Positions 29,405 through 39,597 are shown, numbered from the stretch's first letter. The stretch is 64,000 nucleotides of DNA from Azoarcus sp. DN11 (GCF_003628555.1 NZ_CP021731.1:4278001-4342000), one strand, 5' to 3'. Made by a program: numbers and translations. The notes: generated from the sequence alone by a model not told the origin.

Positions 29405-30721
29405 ATGGCTTACCAACCGGTTCCGGTTCGCACACAGCGCGGCTCAGTGGCGATCATCACGGCACTCGCCCTCGTCGTCCTGGTCGGATTCGCCGGACTT
29501 GCGCTCGATGGCGGCCATCTCTACCAGACCAAGACCGAATTGCAGAACGCTGCGGATGCCTGTGCGCTGGCCGCTTCCTACGAATTGAGCGGGACCCCGA
29601 TCCCCGCCGACAACTTCACGCGGGGCGAAAACGCAGGCAAGACGGTCGGCACCGAAAACCGGGTCGACTTTCAAGGTGGCCGCATCAAGGCGGCTGACAT
29701 CACCGTTTCCTTCGGCCCCTCGCTCACGGGCCCTTGGGTATCGGCCTTGTCGGCAACGGGAACATCGAAGTACGTGCAATGCACGGTCACCCAAAGCGGT
29801 ATCGCTCCTTGGTTCATGCAGGTGCTGGGCTTCGGCAATCAGACTGTCAACGCACTCGCCACGGCGACCCTCTCACCTTCACAGAACAACTGCGCGATTC
29901 CGATGGGCCTGTGCACGCCCCCCGGTTCGTCTGCGCCGAACTACGGCTACGTGAAAGGCAATTGGTACTCCATGAACTTCAAGGAGAGCAACGGAGGCAC
30001 GACGGCGAATCTGACGGGCAACTTCCGTTGGGTCGACTTCGATCCGAGTGCATCCACCCCGGGCTGTTCCGGCGGGGGGGCGCAAGAACTCGCATGCTTG
30101 TTCAAGGGAGCCGGACAATGCAGTCTTCCGCCGAACGGCCCGGCAACCTGCCCGACCTCGGGTAACTCAACGCCGATCCCCGGTTGCGTAGGCCAGGCCG
30201 GTAACGTGGACTCCCTCGCGAAGGCATTCAACAGCCGATTCGGGATCTGCCAGGGAGGCGGATGCACCGATGACGATCTCAGGAACGCACCGCCCGACTT
30301 CAGCGGCTATGGATACACGTCAGCGAACTGGGCGCTCGGGCGCAACGCATACGCGGGTTCCTCTGGAGGGACCCCGAACTTCAGGAGTGCGCGCGCATCG
30401 CACCTCCCCGTGGAAAGTTCGATGAAGCCTTCAGGTACAGGCTCGGCCACAACTACACAATTGACCAGCTTCGGCGCCGATCGGCGACTGGTAACGATTC
30501 CGTTCCTGGATTGCAGCGGATTCGCCAGCGGTCAGCATGCACCGATTCGTGGCTATGCGTGCGTTCTCCTGCTGCATCCGTACGACAAAGTATCCGGCAA
30601 CGTGGTGGTCGATGCGGAATACCTCGGCGCCTCGAACGAGCCTGGAAGTCCCTGTGCAACATCCGGAGCGGTCGGAAGCGCAGCATCGGTCGGGCCGCTC
30701 GTACCGGCCTTGGTCCAGTGA
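29405..30721 (+). CDS. TadG-like pilus assembly protein
   Basis: A 438-residue protein. The N-terminus (RGSVAIITALALVVLVGFAGLALDGGHLYQTKTELQNAADACALAAS) is the TadG/TadE-type transmembrane segment: prepilin-like, with the typical QNAADAAALA-style motif. The long exterior part is Gly/Ser/Asn-rich with many Cys residues (CTVTQ, CAIPMGLC, CLFKGAGQC), suggesting disulfides. No von Willebrand domain is obvious. ATG 29405 is selected over longer in-frame openings because it starts the conserved N-terminus. It is likely a minor pseudopilin or tip component. Confidence 0.85.
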   Translation: MAYQPVPVRTQRGSVAIITALALVVLVGFAGLALDGGHLYQTKTELQNAADACALAASYELSGTPIPADNFTRGENAGKTVGTENRVDFQGGRIKAADITVSFGPSLTGPWVSALSATGTSKYVQCTVTQSGIAPWFMQVLGFGNQTVNALATATLSPSQNNCAIPMGLCTPPGSSAPNYGYVKGNWYSMNFKESNGGTTANLTGNFRWVDFDPSASTPGCSGGGAQELACLFKGAGQCSLPPNGPATCPTSGNSTPIPGCVGQAGNVDSLAKAFNSRFGICQGGGCTDDDLRNAPPDFSGYGYTSANWALGRNAYAGSSGGTPNFRSARASHLPVESSMKPSGTGSATTTQLTSFGADRRLVTIPFLDCSGFASGQHAPIRGYACVLLLHPYDKVSGNVVVDAEYLGASNEPGSPCATSGAVGSAASVGPLVPALVQ

Positions 30722-30732
30722 GGGAGCGAGCC

Positions 30733-31182
30733 ATGCGCCGTTACATGCGAGGTGTCGCTGCAGTCGAATTCGGGTTTTTGCTGATCCCTCTGGTGATGCT
30801 GGCATTCGGAATCACCGAATTCGGGCGTGCGATTTACACGTACAACACACTGACAAAGGCCGTGCGCGACGCAGCCCGCTACATGACGTCGAAGGCGCCC
30901 GGCGACGCCACGGAACACGCTATCGCGAAGTGCATGGCGGTGTTCGGCAGCCCCGTCTGCAGTGGCCAGGCGCTGGCCCCGGGGTTGGCCACCACGATGG
31001 TTCGGACTTGCGATGCGATTCTGACCTGCCCGGGTGTAGAGAACACGGTGCTTACGGGATCCGGGACGATCAACACGGTCACCGTAATGATAACGGGCTA
31101 TCCGTACGACTCGTTCGTCGAGTATGTCATGCCCGACATCACCTTCGGCAACATTGCCGTCACCATGAGGTCGCAACTATGA
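30733..31182 (+). CDS. TadE-like pseudopilin 1
   Basis: A 149-residue protein with an N-terminal TadE helix: RGVAAVEFGFLLIPLVMLAFGITEFGRAIYTYNTLTKAVRDAARYM. The Glu in VEF takes the place of pilin Glu5. The exterior part has four Cys residues spaced for disulfides (KCMAVFGSPVC, TCDAILTC). It starts 12 bases after the TadG-like gene with a GGGAG ribosome site and overlaps the next gene by 4 bases (ATGA). Confidence 0.9.
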   Translation: MRRYMRGVAAVEFGFLLIPLVMLAFGITEFGRAIYTYNTLTKAVRDAARYMTSKAPGDATEHAIAKCMAVFGSPVCSGQALAPGLATTMVRTCDAILTCPGVENTVLTGSGTINTVTVMITGYPYDSFVEYVMPDITFGNIAVTMRSQL

Positions 31183-31628
31183 CGGCACGCACATCGAATG
31201 GCGGGAACCGGCAGCGTGGCACCACCGCAGTGGAGTTTTCGATCGTCGCCCTGGTGTTCTTCACCCTCCTCATCGGAATCATGGAGATGGGTCGCCTTCT
31301 CTGGACCTGGAATGCTGCCGTCGAGGCCACACGGCTCGGGGCTCGGCTCGCTGTCGTATGCAGCATGAACGATGGGGCGATTGCGTCACGCATGCGGGGC
31401 ATGCTGCCCGCGCTCGCTGTCGCGAACATCGACATCGACTACCTCAATCCGCCCTTCGCGGACAATACCTGCACGGTCGACAACTGCAAGGCTGTCAGGG
31501 TCCGCCTGACCGGTTACACGCACGCCACAGTGATTCCGCTCGTGCCCCTCTCGCTGCCGATTCCGCCTTTCCAGACGACCCTGCCGCGAGAGGGAATGAA
31601 CAGCATCGGCAACCCCTTGTGCAGTTGA
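31179..31628 (+). CDS. TadE/TadF-like pseudopilin 2
   Basis: A 149-residue protein with the same design as its neighbour. The N-terminal RGTTAVEFSIVALVFFTLLIGIMEMGRLLWTWNAAVEATRLGARLA is followed by a 90-residue exterior domain with a Cys pair (NTCTVDNC) and a Pro-rich end. It overlaps the previous gene by ATGA, which suggests coupled translation and roughly equal amounts. TadE and TadF proteins are processed by TadV and needed for pilus formation. Confidence 0.9.
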   Translation: MTARTSNGGNRQRGTTAVEFSIVALVFFTLLIGIMEMGRLLWTWNAAVEATRLGARLAVVCSMNDGAIASRMRGMLPALAVANIDIDYLNPPFADNTCTVDNCKAVRVRLTGYTHATVIPLVPLSLPIPPFQTTLPREGMNSIGNPLCS

Positions 31629-31659
31629 TCAGACGCCGCCCGAGTATTGGAGCACCACC

Positions 31660-32817
31660 ATGAAAATCAGGATCCTCTCCGATAGCCACGACAATGCCGA
31701 GCGTCTGCGCGTGAAATTGGCCGAGACAGCCCCCCCGATGGATATCGCCATCGGTCATGCGACATCCAGCGATCCGATCGGCGCAGTCAATGGGACCGTA
31801 CCCGATGTGGTCGTTCTCGATGCCTTCAGGTCTGGCGCGATCACACAACTCGAAGTTCTGACGCAACGCTACCCGCAGATCGACCCCATCGTGATCACCG
31901 CGGATACGTCGTCCGAATTCCTGCTCCAGGCGTTCCGCGCAGGCGTGCGCGAGGTGCTACCGATGTCACCATCGCCTGAAGCGTTGCGGGCCGCATTGAC
32001 CCGTATCACTCGCAAGCGTGGCGGCACCGCGGCCGCAGATGGCAAGATCCTCGCGCTGACCTCCTGCAAGGGCGGCAGCGGTGCGACCTTCCTCGCGACG
32101 AACCTCGCCTGGATCCTCGCCTCGTTGCACGGCAAGCGCGTCGCGCTGATCGACCTCAACCTGCAGTTCGGCGATGCGGCGATGTACATCACCGACCAGA
32201 AGCCGGCGAGCAACCTCGCGCAGGTATGCCAGCAGATCCACCGGCTGGATGCGGCCTTCCTGGCGTCGGCAATGATCGAGGTCGCACCCGGTTTTCACCT
32301 GCTCGCTGCGCCCGACGACCCGGCTCACGCGACGGACGTGCGCGCCGAGCACGTCGACGCGATTCTCAAGCTGGCGCGCGCCAATTACGACTTCGTCATC
32401 GTCGATGTCGGCCGCTCGCTCGACGCGGTGAGCCTGCAGCCCTTCGACATGGCCGACATGATCTTCCCGGTGGTGCAGCTCACGCTGCCGTTCATCCGCG
32501 AGGCGAAGCGGCTCGTGCAGGTGTTCCTGTCGCTCGGTTACCCGATGGCCAAGGTCGGGCTGATCGTCAATCGCCATCTCAAGAACAGCGACATCAGCCT
32601 GGATGACCTCGAACGGACGGTCAATGCCAAGCTGTTCAAGGCAGTGCCGAACGCTTACGAGGCCGTCGCGGCGTCGGTGAACCAGGGGCAGCCGATTGCG
32701 CGGCTGGCGAAGGGCAGTCCGGTGACGAAGGCCCTGCGCGAGATCGCCGAAGCGCTCGATACCGAAACCGAAAAGACGAGCAAGAACTGGTTGTCGCGCC
32801 TGTTCGCCGCCCATTGA
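31660..32817 (+). CDS. cpaE: CpaE/TadZ localisation ATPase-like protein
   Basis: A 385-residue two-domain protein. An N-terminal receiver-like domain (about 1-120) lacks the usual acidic pocket. A MinD/ParA-like domain follows. Its Walker A reads CKGGSGATFLATNLAW: the signature first Lys is kept but the P-loop Lys before Thr is Ala. Walker B and switch segments are seen (VALIDLNLQFGD, YDFVIVDVG). TadZ proteins commonly have atypical Walker A sites and place the Tad machine at a cell pole. GGAG 7 bases upstream supports the start. Confidence 0.9.
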   Translation: MKIRILSDSHDNAERLRVKLAETAPPMDIAIGHATSSDPIGAVNGTVPDVVVLDAFRSGAITQLEVLTQRYPQIDPIVITADTSSEFLLQAFRAGVREVLPMSPSPEALRAALTRITRKRGGTAAADGKILALTSCKGGSGATFLATNLAWILASLHGKRVALIDLNLQFGDAAMYITDQKPASNLAQVCQQIHRLDAAFLASAMIEVAPGFHLLAAPDDPAHATDVRAEHVDAILKLARANYDFVIVDVGRSLDAVSLQPFDMADMIFPVVQLTLPFIREAKRLVQVFLSLGYPMAKVGLIVNRHLKNSDISLDDLERTVNAKLFKAVPNAYEAVAASVNQGQPIARLAKGSPVTKALREIAEALDTETEKTSKNWLSRLFAAH

Positions 32818-32853
32818 GGCCGGCGTCGGACACCGTGAGCAAGGGGATACGAC

Positions 32854-34206
32854 ATGAATTTGCGCGAACGCCTGGAATCGGCCGCACCGGAAGCGGGGCT
32901 GCGCCCGCAGACCCCCGCCGACAGCGGGGCCGCCAGGGCCTATCAGGACCTGAAGATGCGCATCCACCAGCTGTTGCTGTCGCGCATCGACCTCGAGGCG
33001 ATGGAAAACCTCGCCCCGGACCGTTTACGCGAAGAGCTGCGGCTGATGGTCGAGCGCCTGCTCGCCGAGGAAAACGTCGTCGTCAATACGAATGAACGGC
33101 GCGACCTGGTACGCGACATCCAGTACGAAATGCTCGGCCTGGGCCCGATCGAGCCGCTGCTCGCGGACCCGACCGTGTCCGACATCCTGATCAACGGTTC
33201 GCAGCAGATCTATGTTGAACGTCACGGCAAGATCGAGCTGACGAACGTCACCTTCAGCGACGACGCGCACCTGATGAAGATCATCGACAAGATCGTGTCG
33301 CGCGTCGGGCGCCGCGTCGACGAGTCGAGCCCGATGGTCGACGCGCGCCTGCCGGACGGCTCGCGCGTGAATGCGATCATCCCGCCGCTCGCGCTCGACG
33401 GGCCGGTGGTGTCGATCCGGCGCTTCGCCGCCGTGCCGCTGACGATGGTGAAGCTGATCGACTTCAAGACGCTGACGGCGCCGATGGCCGAACTGCTGGC
33501 GGGACTGGTGCGGGCCAAGGTCAACATCCTGATCTCAGGCGGCACGGGCAGCGGCAAGACGACGCTGCTGAACATTCTCTCGGGCTACATCCCCACCGAC
33601 GAGCGCATCGTGACCATCGAGGACGCGGCGGAACTGCAACTGCAGCAGCCCCACGTCGTGCGCCTGGAGACGCGGCCGCCGAACATCGAGGGCAAGGGCG
33701 AGGTGACGCAGCGTTCGCTCGTGCGCAACGCACTGCGCATGCGGCCTGACCGCATCATCCTCGGTGAGACGCGCGGCGCCGAAGCCTTCGACGTGCTGCA
33801 GGCGATGAACACCGGCCACGAGGGCTCGATGACGACGGTGCACGCGAACACGGCGCGCGACGCGCTCGGACGCATGGAGAACATGGTCGGCATGTCCGGC
33901 GCCAACCTGCCGCCCAAGGTCGCGCGCAACCAGATCGCCAGCGCAATCGGCGTGATCATCCAGACCAACCGGCTCACCGACGGCAAGCGCAAGCTGACGA
34001 GCATCCAGGAGATCACCGGCATGGAAGGGGACGTGATCACGATGCAGGAAATTTTCGCCTTCCGCCAGACCGGCATTTCCGACAAGGGCGCGGTCGAAGG
34101 CTACTTCACCGCAACCGGGGTACGCCCCCATTTCGCGGACCGCCTGCGCTCCTTCGGCATCCGCCTGCCCGAAGAGATGTTCAATCCGGGCCGCCGCTTC
34201 GAGTGA
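32854..34206 (+). CDS. cpaF: Tad secretion ATPase CpaF/TadA
   Basis: A 450-residue hexameric ATPase powering Flp pilus extension and perhaps retraction. It shows the N-terminal three-helix region, then the family segment [19 protein letters not shown]. Walker A is [14 protein letters not shown] (about residue 230). An Asp box, the Walker B region [12 protein letters not shown] and a His box ([15 protein letters not shown]) follow. All catalytic parts are intact, contrasting with the degenerate CpaE. It lies 37 bp after cpaE and 7 bp before tadB. Confidence 0.96.
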   Translation: MNLRERLESAAPEAGLRPQTPADSGAARAYQDLKMRIHQLLLSRIDLEAMENLAPDRLREELRLMVERLLAEENVVVNTNERRDLVRDIQYEMLGLGPIEPLLADPTVSDILINGSQQIYVERHGKIELTNVTFSDDAHLMKIIDKIVSRVGRRVDESSPMVDARLPDGSRVNAIIPPLALDGPVVSIRRFAAVPLTMVKLIDFKTLTAPMAELLAGLVRAKVNILISGGTGSGKTTLLNILSGYIPTDERIVTIEDAAELQLQQPHVVRLETRPPNIEGKGEVTQRSLVRNALRMRPDRIILGETRGAEAFDVLQAMNTGHEGSMTTVHANTARDALGRMENMVGMSGANLPPKVARNQIASAIGVIIQTNRLTDGKRKLTSIQEITGMEGDVITMQEIFAFRQTGISDKGAVEGYFTATGVRPHFADRLRSFGIRLPEEMFNPGRRFE

Positions 34207-34213
34207 GATCGTC

Positions 34214-35188
34214 ATGGACACGCTGACCCTGCTCTTCGCGCTCGCAACCTTCATCGCCGTGGTGCTGTTCCTCGAAGGCGGTTACCTGTGGTGGGCTTCG
34301 ACGCACAGCGCCGAGGTGAAGCGCCTGAACCGCCGGCTCGACGAGGTCGCAACGGGCGCGAACAGCACGACGCGCTCGTCGCTGTTCAAGGACGAGACGG
34401 TCTCCGGCTCGGCGGCAGGCGACCGCCTGCTCGCGGCGATGCCCCGCCTGCAGGGCATCAACCGGCTGATCGTCCAGTCGCGCCTGAACCTGACGCTCGC
34501 GCAGTTCATCGGCTGGACGGCGGCGCTCGCCGCGGTCGGCTTCGCCGTGCCGGTGCTGCTGAACCGGCCCGTGATCCTGGGCCTGATCGGTGCCGGCGTG
34601 CTCGCGGCACTACCAACGCTCTACGTCACGCGGGCCCGCACCAAGCACATGCAGCGCTTCGAACAGCAACTGCCGGAAGCCCTGGATCTGATGGGTCGCG
34701 CACTGCGCGCGGGCCACGCTTTCCCGACCGCGATCAAGATGGTCGCCGAGGAAATGAAGGACCCGATCGGCGGCGAATTCCGCATCCTCTTCGACGAGAT
34801 GAACCACGGCGTGCCGCAGCAAACGGCCATGCTCAACCTCGCCTCGCGCACCGACAGCACCGACCTGAGCTACTTCGTCATTGCGGTGCTGATCCAGCGC
34901 GACTCGGGCGGCAATCTCGCCGAGTTGCTCGATGGCATCGCGGCGATCGTCCGCGCACGCCTGAAGCTGTACGGCGAAATCCGCACGCTGTCGGCCGAAG
35001 GCCGTCTGTCGGCATGGATTCTCGGCTGCCTGCCGTTCGCGGCGGCAGCATTGATCAACGTCGTCAACCCGGACTTCATGAAAGTGCTGTGGCAGGACCC
35101 CGCAGGCCTCAATTTCATCTACGGCGCACTGACGATGATGGCTCTGGGCGTGCTGTGGATGCGCAAGATCATTCGCATCCGGGTCTAG
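34214..35188 (+). CDS. tadB: Tad inner-membrane platform protein TadB
   Basis: A 324-residue type II secretion F-family protein. The N-terminal membrane segment (FALATFIAVVLFLEGGYLWW), a central pair and two C-terminal segments surround a cytoplasmic helical domain with the T2SF motif LPEALDLMGRALRAGHAFPTAI. It forms, with TadC, the platform that couples CpaF motion to pilin. The gene starts 7 bp after cpaF. Confidence 0.93.
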   Translation: MDTLTLLFALATFIAVVLFLEGGYLWWASTHSAEVKRLNRRLDEVATGANSTTRSSLFKDETVSGSAAGDRLLAAMPRLQGINRLIVQSRLNLTLAQFIGWTAALAAVGFAVPVLLNRPVILGLIGAGVLAALPTLYVTRARTKHMQRFEQQLPEALDLMGRALRAGHAFPTAIKMVAEEMKDPIGGEFRILFDEMNHGVPQQTAMLNLASRTDSTDLSYFVIAVLIQRDSGGNLAELLDGIAAIVRARLKLYGEIRTLSAEGRLSAWILGCLPFAAAALINVVNPDFMKVLWQDPAGLNFIYGALTMMALGVLWMRKIIRIRV

Positions 35189-35215
35189 GCGCCCGCCACG
35201 GAGGAGAACGCAGAC

Positions 35216-36166
35216 ATGGACTATACGCAGATCGCGTTTCTCGGACTGTTGTTCGTGGCAGTCACGGCCGGCGCGTACTACATGCTGAATCTGTTTACGC
35301 GCTCGGCCACCGCCCGGCGCCTGAAAGCGCTCGTCGACGACCGCAAGACCGCGGCGACGCCAGCGGCGGACGCCTGGATCGAGCGCACGGTGAAGCTCAC
35401 GGGCCCGCTCGCGAAACTGTCGGCCCCCAAGGACAGCGCGGACACCTCGTCGCTGCGTGCGCGCTTCCTGCACGCCGGCGTGCGCAATCCTGCCGCGCCG
35501 CTCGCTTTCTTCGGCGTCAAGACGGCGCTCGCGCTCGGGCTGCCGCTGCTTGTGTATTTCGCGGTGCTGATCTCGAAACCCGAACTGGAATTCCAGGGCA
35601 CGCTCCTCGTCGTGCTGCTCGCGGCGGCATTCGGTTACTACCTGCCGAACCTGGTGCTGAACCGGATGATTTTCGTGCGCCAGCGCGAAATCTTCGAGAC
35701 CTTCCCCGACGCGCTCGATCTGATGACGGTGTGCGTCGAGGCCGGGCTCGGCATCGAAGCCGCGCTCGTGCGCGTCGCCGACGAAATGCAGCACAAGAGC
35801 GTGGCGCTCGCCGAGGAGCTGCACCTCGTCACGCTCGAACTGCGCGCCGGCCTCGAACGCGCGCGCGCGCTGCGCAACCTCGCGATGCGCACCGGGGTCG
35901 AGGAAGTGGAAGGATTCGTCGCAATGATCATCCAGGCCGAGCGCTTCGGCACCAGCATCGCCGCATCACTGCGCGTGCATTCGGACATGCTGCGCACCCG
36001 CCGTCGGCAACGCGCGGAGGAAGCCGCCGCGAAGATCGCACTCAAACTGCTGTTCCCACTGATCTTCTGCATCTTCCCGTCCCTGATGCTGGTATTGCTC
36101 GGGCCGGCGATGATCCAGATCTACCGCATTCTGCTCCCGACCTTTTCCGGCACCACGGGCGGCTGA
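35216..36166 (+). CDS. tadC: Tad inner-membrane platform protein TadC
   Basis: A 316-residue F-family protein, paralogous to TadB. It has an N-terminal membrane segment, the cytoplasmic T2SF helices (FPDALDLMTVCVEAGLGIEAAL, then EEVEGFVAMIIQAERFGTSI) and a C-terminal pair of membrane helices (LLFPLIFCIFPSLMLVLLGPAMIQIYR). A GGAGGAGA ribosome site lies upstream. It is the usual partner and neighbour of TadB. Confidence 0.93.
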   Translation: MDYTQIAFLGLLFVAVTAGAYYMLNLFTRSATARRLKALVDDRKTAATPAADAWIERTVKLTGPLAKLSAPKDSADTSSLRARFLHAGVRNPAAPLAFFGVKTALALGLPLLVYFAVLISKPELEFQGTLLVVLLAAAFGYYLPNLVLNRMIFVRQREIFETFPDALDLMTVCVEAGLGIEAALVRVADEMQHKSVALAEELHLVTLELRAGLERARALRNLAMRTGVEEVEGFVAMIIQAERFGTSIAASLRVHSDMLRTRRRQRAEEAAAKIALKLLFPLIFCIFPSLMLVLLGPAMIQIYRILLPTFSGTTGG

Positions 36167-36183
36167 AACCAGGAGACACGGCG

Positions 36184-37509
36184 ATGAGAAAGCCTGCATT
36201 CATGCTTGAACCCGTGCTCGCCGCGCTGGTGCTCGGCGCCTGCAGCACCGGGCCGACGATGCCCGAGCGTGCGTGGAAGATCGCGCCGGTGCAGACCGTC
36301 AATCACGGCGGCGCCAACGCGACGGGATATTTCGCGCTCGGCCGCGTCAAGGAAGGCCAGGGAGCGAATCGCCAGGCGATCGCCGCCTACCGCAAGGCGC
36401 TCGACGCCGACCCCGCGTATGCGGCGGCCTGGAACGCGCTTGGTGCGCTACTGGTCCAGGAGGGCCAGATCGCCGAAGGGCTGGCGGCGCTCGAACGCGC
36501 CGTGAACCTGTCACCGGCGACGAGCCACCTGCACAACGACCTCGGCTATGCGCAATTGCTCGCCGGACGCGACGAGGCCGCAGCATCCACGCTGCGCCGC
36601 GCGGTCGAACTCGACGCAGACAACCGCCGCGCATGGGCCAACCTGGCAACGGCTTATCGCCGCACGGGAGCAAACGAGCAAGCCGAAGTCGCCAGCGCCC
36701 GCGCGCGCAACGCGTGGGCGGGCGCGGCCATTTTGGCAAAGCCTGCCGAGGCGGCTTCTGCCCGCCCCGCTCCGCAGGCGGCGCTACCGCACGGAGCCAC
36801 TGAGCCTGCGCCAGCCCCCGCGGGGACTGGCACGCCAGGCGTGCCTACCTCGATGCAGCAGGCCACACCCGCAGTGATCGCCGGAAATGTCATGTCCACC
36901 CCGCAGGCGACGCTGGTCAAGGTGGCCGAAAACGTCTTCGAGTTGCGCAATGGGCCGCCGCACCGCGCGGGCACCGTGGCCGAAGCGGCGGCAATCATTG
37001 CCGCCTCGACCAGGCCTGTGCCCGCCAACGCCCCGGAATCCGGACGTGCCGCAGCCCCGGCCGCTCCCTTCGTCATCCCGGCGGCCTCGATGGCTCCAGC
37101 CATGCCGACACCGCCATCGCGCCCCGTCCGCCTGGAAATCACGAACGGCCACGGCGGTGAAGGCCTGGCGCGCCGGCTGGCTTCACTGCTCGGCCAGCGG
37201 GGCGTGGCACGCCCTCGGCTGACCAACCTGCCCCCCTTCACCCAGCCTGGGTCCTACATCGAATATCGCGAAGGGTTTCGCGATGCGGCCGAAGCGTTCG
37301 CCGCGAAACTGCCGTTCCGGCCCGCGATTCATCCGGGCGCAGCAGGCAGGTTGCTCGCCGACGTCCGGCTGGTGCTCGGCCATGACCTGACGACGAGCGA
37401 TGCGTGCGCAGTATTGCGCGTGTGCACGCATGTGGCGCGATCCGCACCGGTGCGGATCGAACCGGCTCGCGTCGTGGCCGCATCGATCCAGCGTCCGTCC
37501 GGCGACTGA
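36184..37509 (+). CDS. TadD-like TPR lipoprotein with C-terminal LytR_C domain
   Basis: A 441-residue protein with a lipobox (LAALVLGAC, Cys about residue 21). About three to four TPR repeats (residues 45-170) include GYFALGRVKEGQGANRQAIAAYRKALDADP. A long Ala/Pro-rich linker leads to a C-terminal LytR_C-type domain (VRLEITNGHGGEGLARRLASLL). TadD is a TPR lipoprotein required for pilus biogenesis; the LytR_C module suggests peptidoglycan or envelope contact. The same frame is open far upstream through tadB and tadC, but ATG 36184 with AGGAGA upstream is the true start. It is the last gene of the locus. Confidence 0.88.
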   Translation: MRKPAFMLEPVLAALVLGACSTGPTMPERAWKIAPVQTVNHGGANATGYFALGRVKEGQGANRQAIAAYRKALDADPAYAAAWNALGALLVQEGQIAEGLAALERAVNLSPATSHLHNDLGYAQLLAGRDEAAASTLRRAVELDADNRRAWANLATAYRRTGANEQAEVASARARNAWAGAAILAKPAEAASARPAPQAALPHGATEPAPAPAGTGTPGVPTSMQQATPAVIAGNVMSTPQATLVKVAENVFELRNGPPHRAGTVAEAAAIIAASTRPVPANAPESGRAAAPAAPFVIPAASMAPAMPTPPSRPVRLEITNGHGGEGLARRLASLLGQRGVARPRLTNLPPFTQPGSYIEYREGFRDAAEAFAAKLPFRPAIHPGAAGRLLADVRLVLGHDLTTSDACAVLRVCTHVARSAPVRIEPARVVAASIQRPSGD

Positions 37510-37525
37510 CTCCGTCCCGAGGAAT

Positions 37526-37557
37526 GACCGCCGCCTGGCATGCGCCGGGCGGCGGTC
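37526..37557. terminator. Hairpin between the Tad locus and the symporter gene
   Basis: GACCGCCGCC (37526-37535) and GGCGGCGGTC (37548-37557) are perfect 10-bp arms around a 12-base loop, in the 91-bp convergent gap. U-tracts are weak on both sides. It is well placed to end both [11 protein letters not shown]. Confidence 0.55.
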
Positions 37558-37600
37558 GCCTTGCCGCACGGTCCGGTGCGGCATTCGGTTGCCTGCGCGC

Positions 37601-39277
37601 TCAGTGCGACGCACCGCTCGCTGCGCCAACCCCCGTCTGCGCGCGCACGTACTGGTCGTCGAAAGCCTCGATCTCCTTCCGTGCCGCTACGCTCGTGTCC
37701 ATCTTCGACACGAGGATCGCGAGGATGAACGCGATCGGCATCGAGAACAGCGCCGGCTGCGTGTAGGGGAAGATCGGGGCGGCGTTGTGCAGCACGTCGA
37801 CCCACACGGACTTCGACAGCACGACGAAGGTCACCGCACTGGCAAGGCCGGAGTAGCCCGCCCACAGCGCACCGCGGGTCGTCAGGCCCTTCCAGTACAT
37901 CGACAGGATCAGCACCGGGAAGTTGGCCGACGCGGCGACGCCGAAGGCCAGTGCGACCATGAACGCGATGTTCATCTTCTCGAAGGCCATGCCGAGCAGC
38001 ACCGCGACGATGCCCAGACCGATGGTGGCGACCTTCGACACCTTCAGCTCGGTCGTCTCCGACGCCTTGCCCTTCATGATGACGCGGGCGTAGATGTCGT
38101 GCGAGATGGCCGACGCGCCGGCCAGCGCCAGACCAGCGACGACCGCGAGGATGGTCGCGAAGGCCACCGCCGACAGGAAGCCCAGCAGCAGGTTGCCGCC
38201 GACCGCCTTGGCGAGGTGCATGGCGATCATGTTGCCGCCGCCGATCACCTTGCCGCCCAGCGCGCCGCCCTCGAAGAACTCGGGGTTGGTGCCGACGATC
38301 AGGATCGCGCACAGGCCCATGATGGCGATGACGTTGAAGAAGTACGCGACGATGCCCGAGGCGTAGAGCACGGACTTGCGCGCTTCCTTGGCGTCGGTGA
38401 CGGTGAAGAAGCGCATCAGGATGTGCGGCAGGCCGGCGGTGCCGAACATCAGGCCGAGTCCGAGCGAGATCGCGGTGACCGGATCGGCGAGCAGGCTGCC
38501 CGGGGCGAGGAGCTTGCCGCCGAGCTTGTGCACGTCCATCGCGCGGGTGGTGAGCTCGTCGAAGCTGAAGCCGAACTGGCTGAACGCGAGCAGCATCACG
38601 GCGGTGCCGCCGAGCAGCAGCATGCAGGCCTTGATGATCTGCACCCACGTCGTCGCGACCATGCCGCCGAAGGTGACGTACACCATCATCAGCGCGCCGA
38701 CCACGAACAGCGCGATGTTGTAGTCGAGGCCGAAGAGCAGCTTGATGAGCTGGCCGGCGCCGACCATCTGCGCGACGAGGTAGAAGCACACCACGGTCAG
38801 CGAGCTCACCGCCGCCATCGTGCGCACCTTGCCCTGGTCGAGGCGATAGGCAGTGATGTCGGCGAAAGTGAACTTGCCCAGGTTGCGCAGGCGCTCGGCC
38901 ATCAGGAACAGGATGATGGGCCAGCCGACGAAGAACGCGATCATGTAGATGTAGGCGTCCACGCCCTGCGTGTACATCATCGCGGTGAGGCCGAGCAGGG
39001 TCGCCGCCGACATGTAATCGCCGGCGATCGCCAGCCCGTTCTGCCAGCCGGTGATGCCACCGCCCGCGGTGTAGAAGTCGGCGGTCGATTTCGTGCGCGA
39101 AGCGGCCCAGTAAGTGATGCCGAGCGTCATCAGCACGAACACGAAGAACATGCCGATCGCGTGCAGGTTGAGTCCCTGCTTTTCGGTCTGCGCGATCGCG
39201 TCGCCGGCGATGGCCGATGCGGCCACGGACAGCGGCAACAGGCCGGCAGCCAGGCGCGAGATGGTGGAGGCTTTCAT
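37601..39277 (-). CDS. actP: Sodium:solute symporter, ActP (acetate permease)-like
   Basis: A 558-residue SSS-family symporter with about 13 membrane segments. The N-terminal hydrophobic leader resembles the ActP signal region. Family segments include [28 protein letters not shown] and the sodium-site helix [25 protein letters not shown]. It probably imports acetate or another short monocarboxylate with a cation. The start is ATG 39277 with an AAGGAGGA site; a longer frame runs through the partner gene and is rejected. Its start overlaps the stop of the DUF485 gene by one base (TAATG), the classic yjcH-actP arrangement. Confidence 0.92.
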   Translation of the reverse strand: MKASTISRLAAGLLPLSVAASAIAGDAIAQTEKQGLNLHAIGMFFVFVLMTLGITYWAASRTKSTADFYTAGGGITGWQNGLAIAGDYMSAATLLGLTAMMYTQGVDAYIYMIAFFVGWPIILFLMAERLRNLGKFTFADITAYRLDQGKVRTMAAVSSLTVVCFYLVAQMVGAGQLIKLLFGLDYNIALFVVGALMMVYVTFGGMVATTWVQIIKACMLLLGGTAVMLLAFSQFGFSFDELTTRAMDVHKLGGKLLAPGSLLADPVTAISLGLGLMFGTAGLPHILMRFFTVTDAKEARKSVLYASGIVAYFFNVIAIMGLCAILIVGTNPEFFEGGALGGKVIGGGNMIAMHLAKAVGGNLLLGFLSAVAFATILAVVAGLALAGASAISHDIYARVIMKGKASETTELKVSKVATIGLGIVAVLLGMAFEKMNIAFMVALAFGVAASANFPVLILSMYWKGLTTRGALWAGYSGLASAVTFVVLSKSVWVDVLHNAAPIFPYTQPALFSMPIAFILAILVSKMDTSVAARKEIEAFDDQYVRAQTGVGAASGASH

Positions 39278-39597
39278 TATTTTTCCTCCTTCCACGCCGC
39301 GCGCACGATCTCGTTGTTGATGTCGTCGAACTCGCCGTTGGCGCGACGCACGTAGATCAGGGTCAGCGCCCAGAAGAACACGAACTGGAACAGGCCGACC
39401 GCGACGCCGAAAGTCAGGTTGCTGCCTTCGGTCAAACGCTTCGCGATGAGCTCCGGCGCGAACGCGACGAGCAGCACGAAGCCATAGAAGATCGTCAGGA
39501 CGACGACCGACAGGATCGTGGCCAAGCGCGTGCGCTTCGCCACGAGTTCCGCAAACCGCGGATTGCGCCGGATATGCGCATACATTGATACAGACAT
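39277..39597 (-). CDS. DUF485 membrane protein (YjcH-like)
   Basis: A 106-residue protein with two membrane segments: [22 protein letters not shown] and [20 protein letters not shown]. It has the DUF485 N-terminal signature ([15 protein letters not shown]). GGAGGGAG lies just upstream of ATG 39597. The gene is coupled to the symporter by a 1-base overlap. In E. coli the homologue YjcH accompanies ActP; its role is unknown but probably linked to transporter function. Confidence 0.9.
   Translation of the reverse strand: MSVSMYAHIRRNPRFAELVAKRTRLATILSVVVLTIFYGFVLLVAFAPELIAKRLTEGSNLTFGVAVGLFQFVFFWALTLIYVRRANGEFDDINNEIVRAAWKEEK

Noticed and set aside
34288..36183. A very long open frame running through tadB and tadC into the TPR lipoprotein gene, which would give a protein of over 1000 residues
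   Set aside because: The upstream part reads as Arg/Pro/Ala-rich shadow sequence of the TadB and TadC genes. The lipoprotein signal and ribosome site fix the start at 36184.
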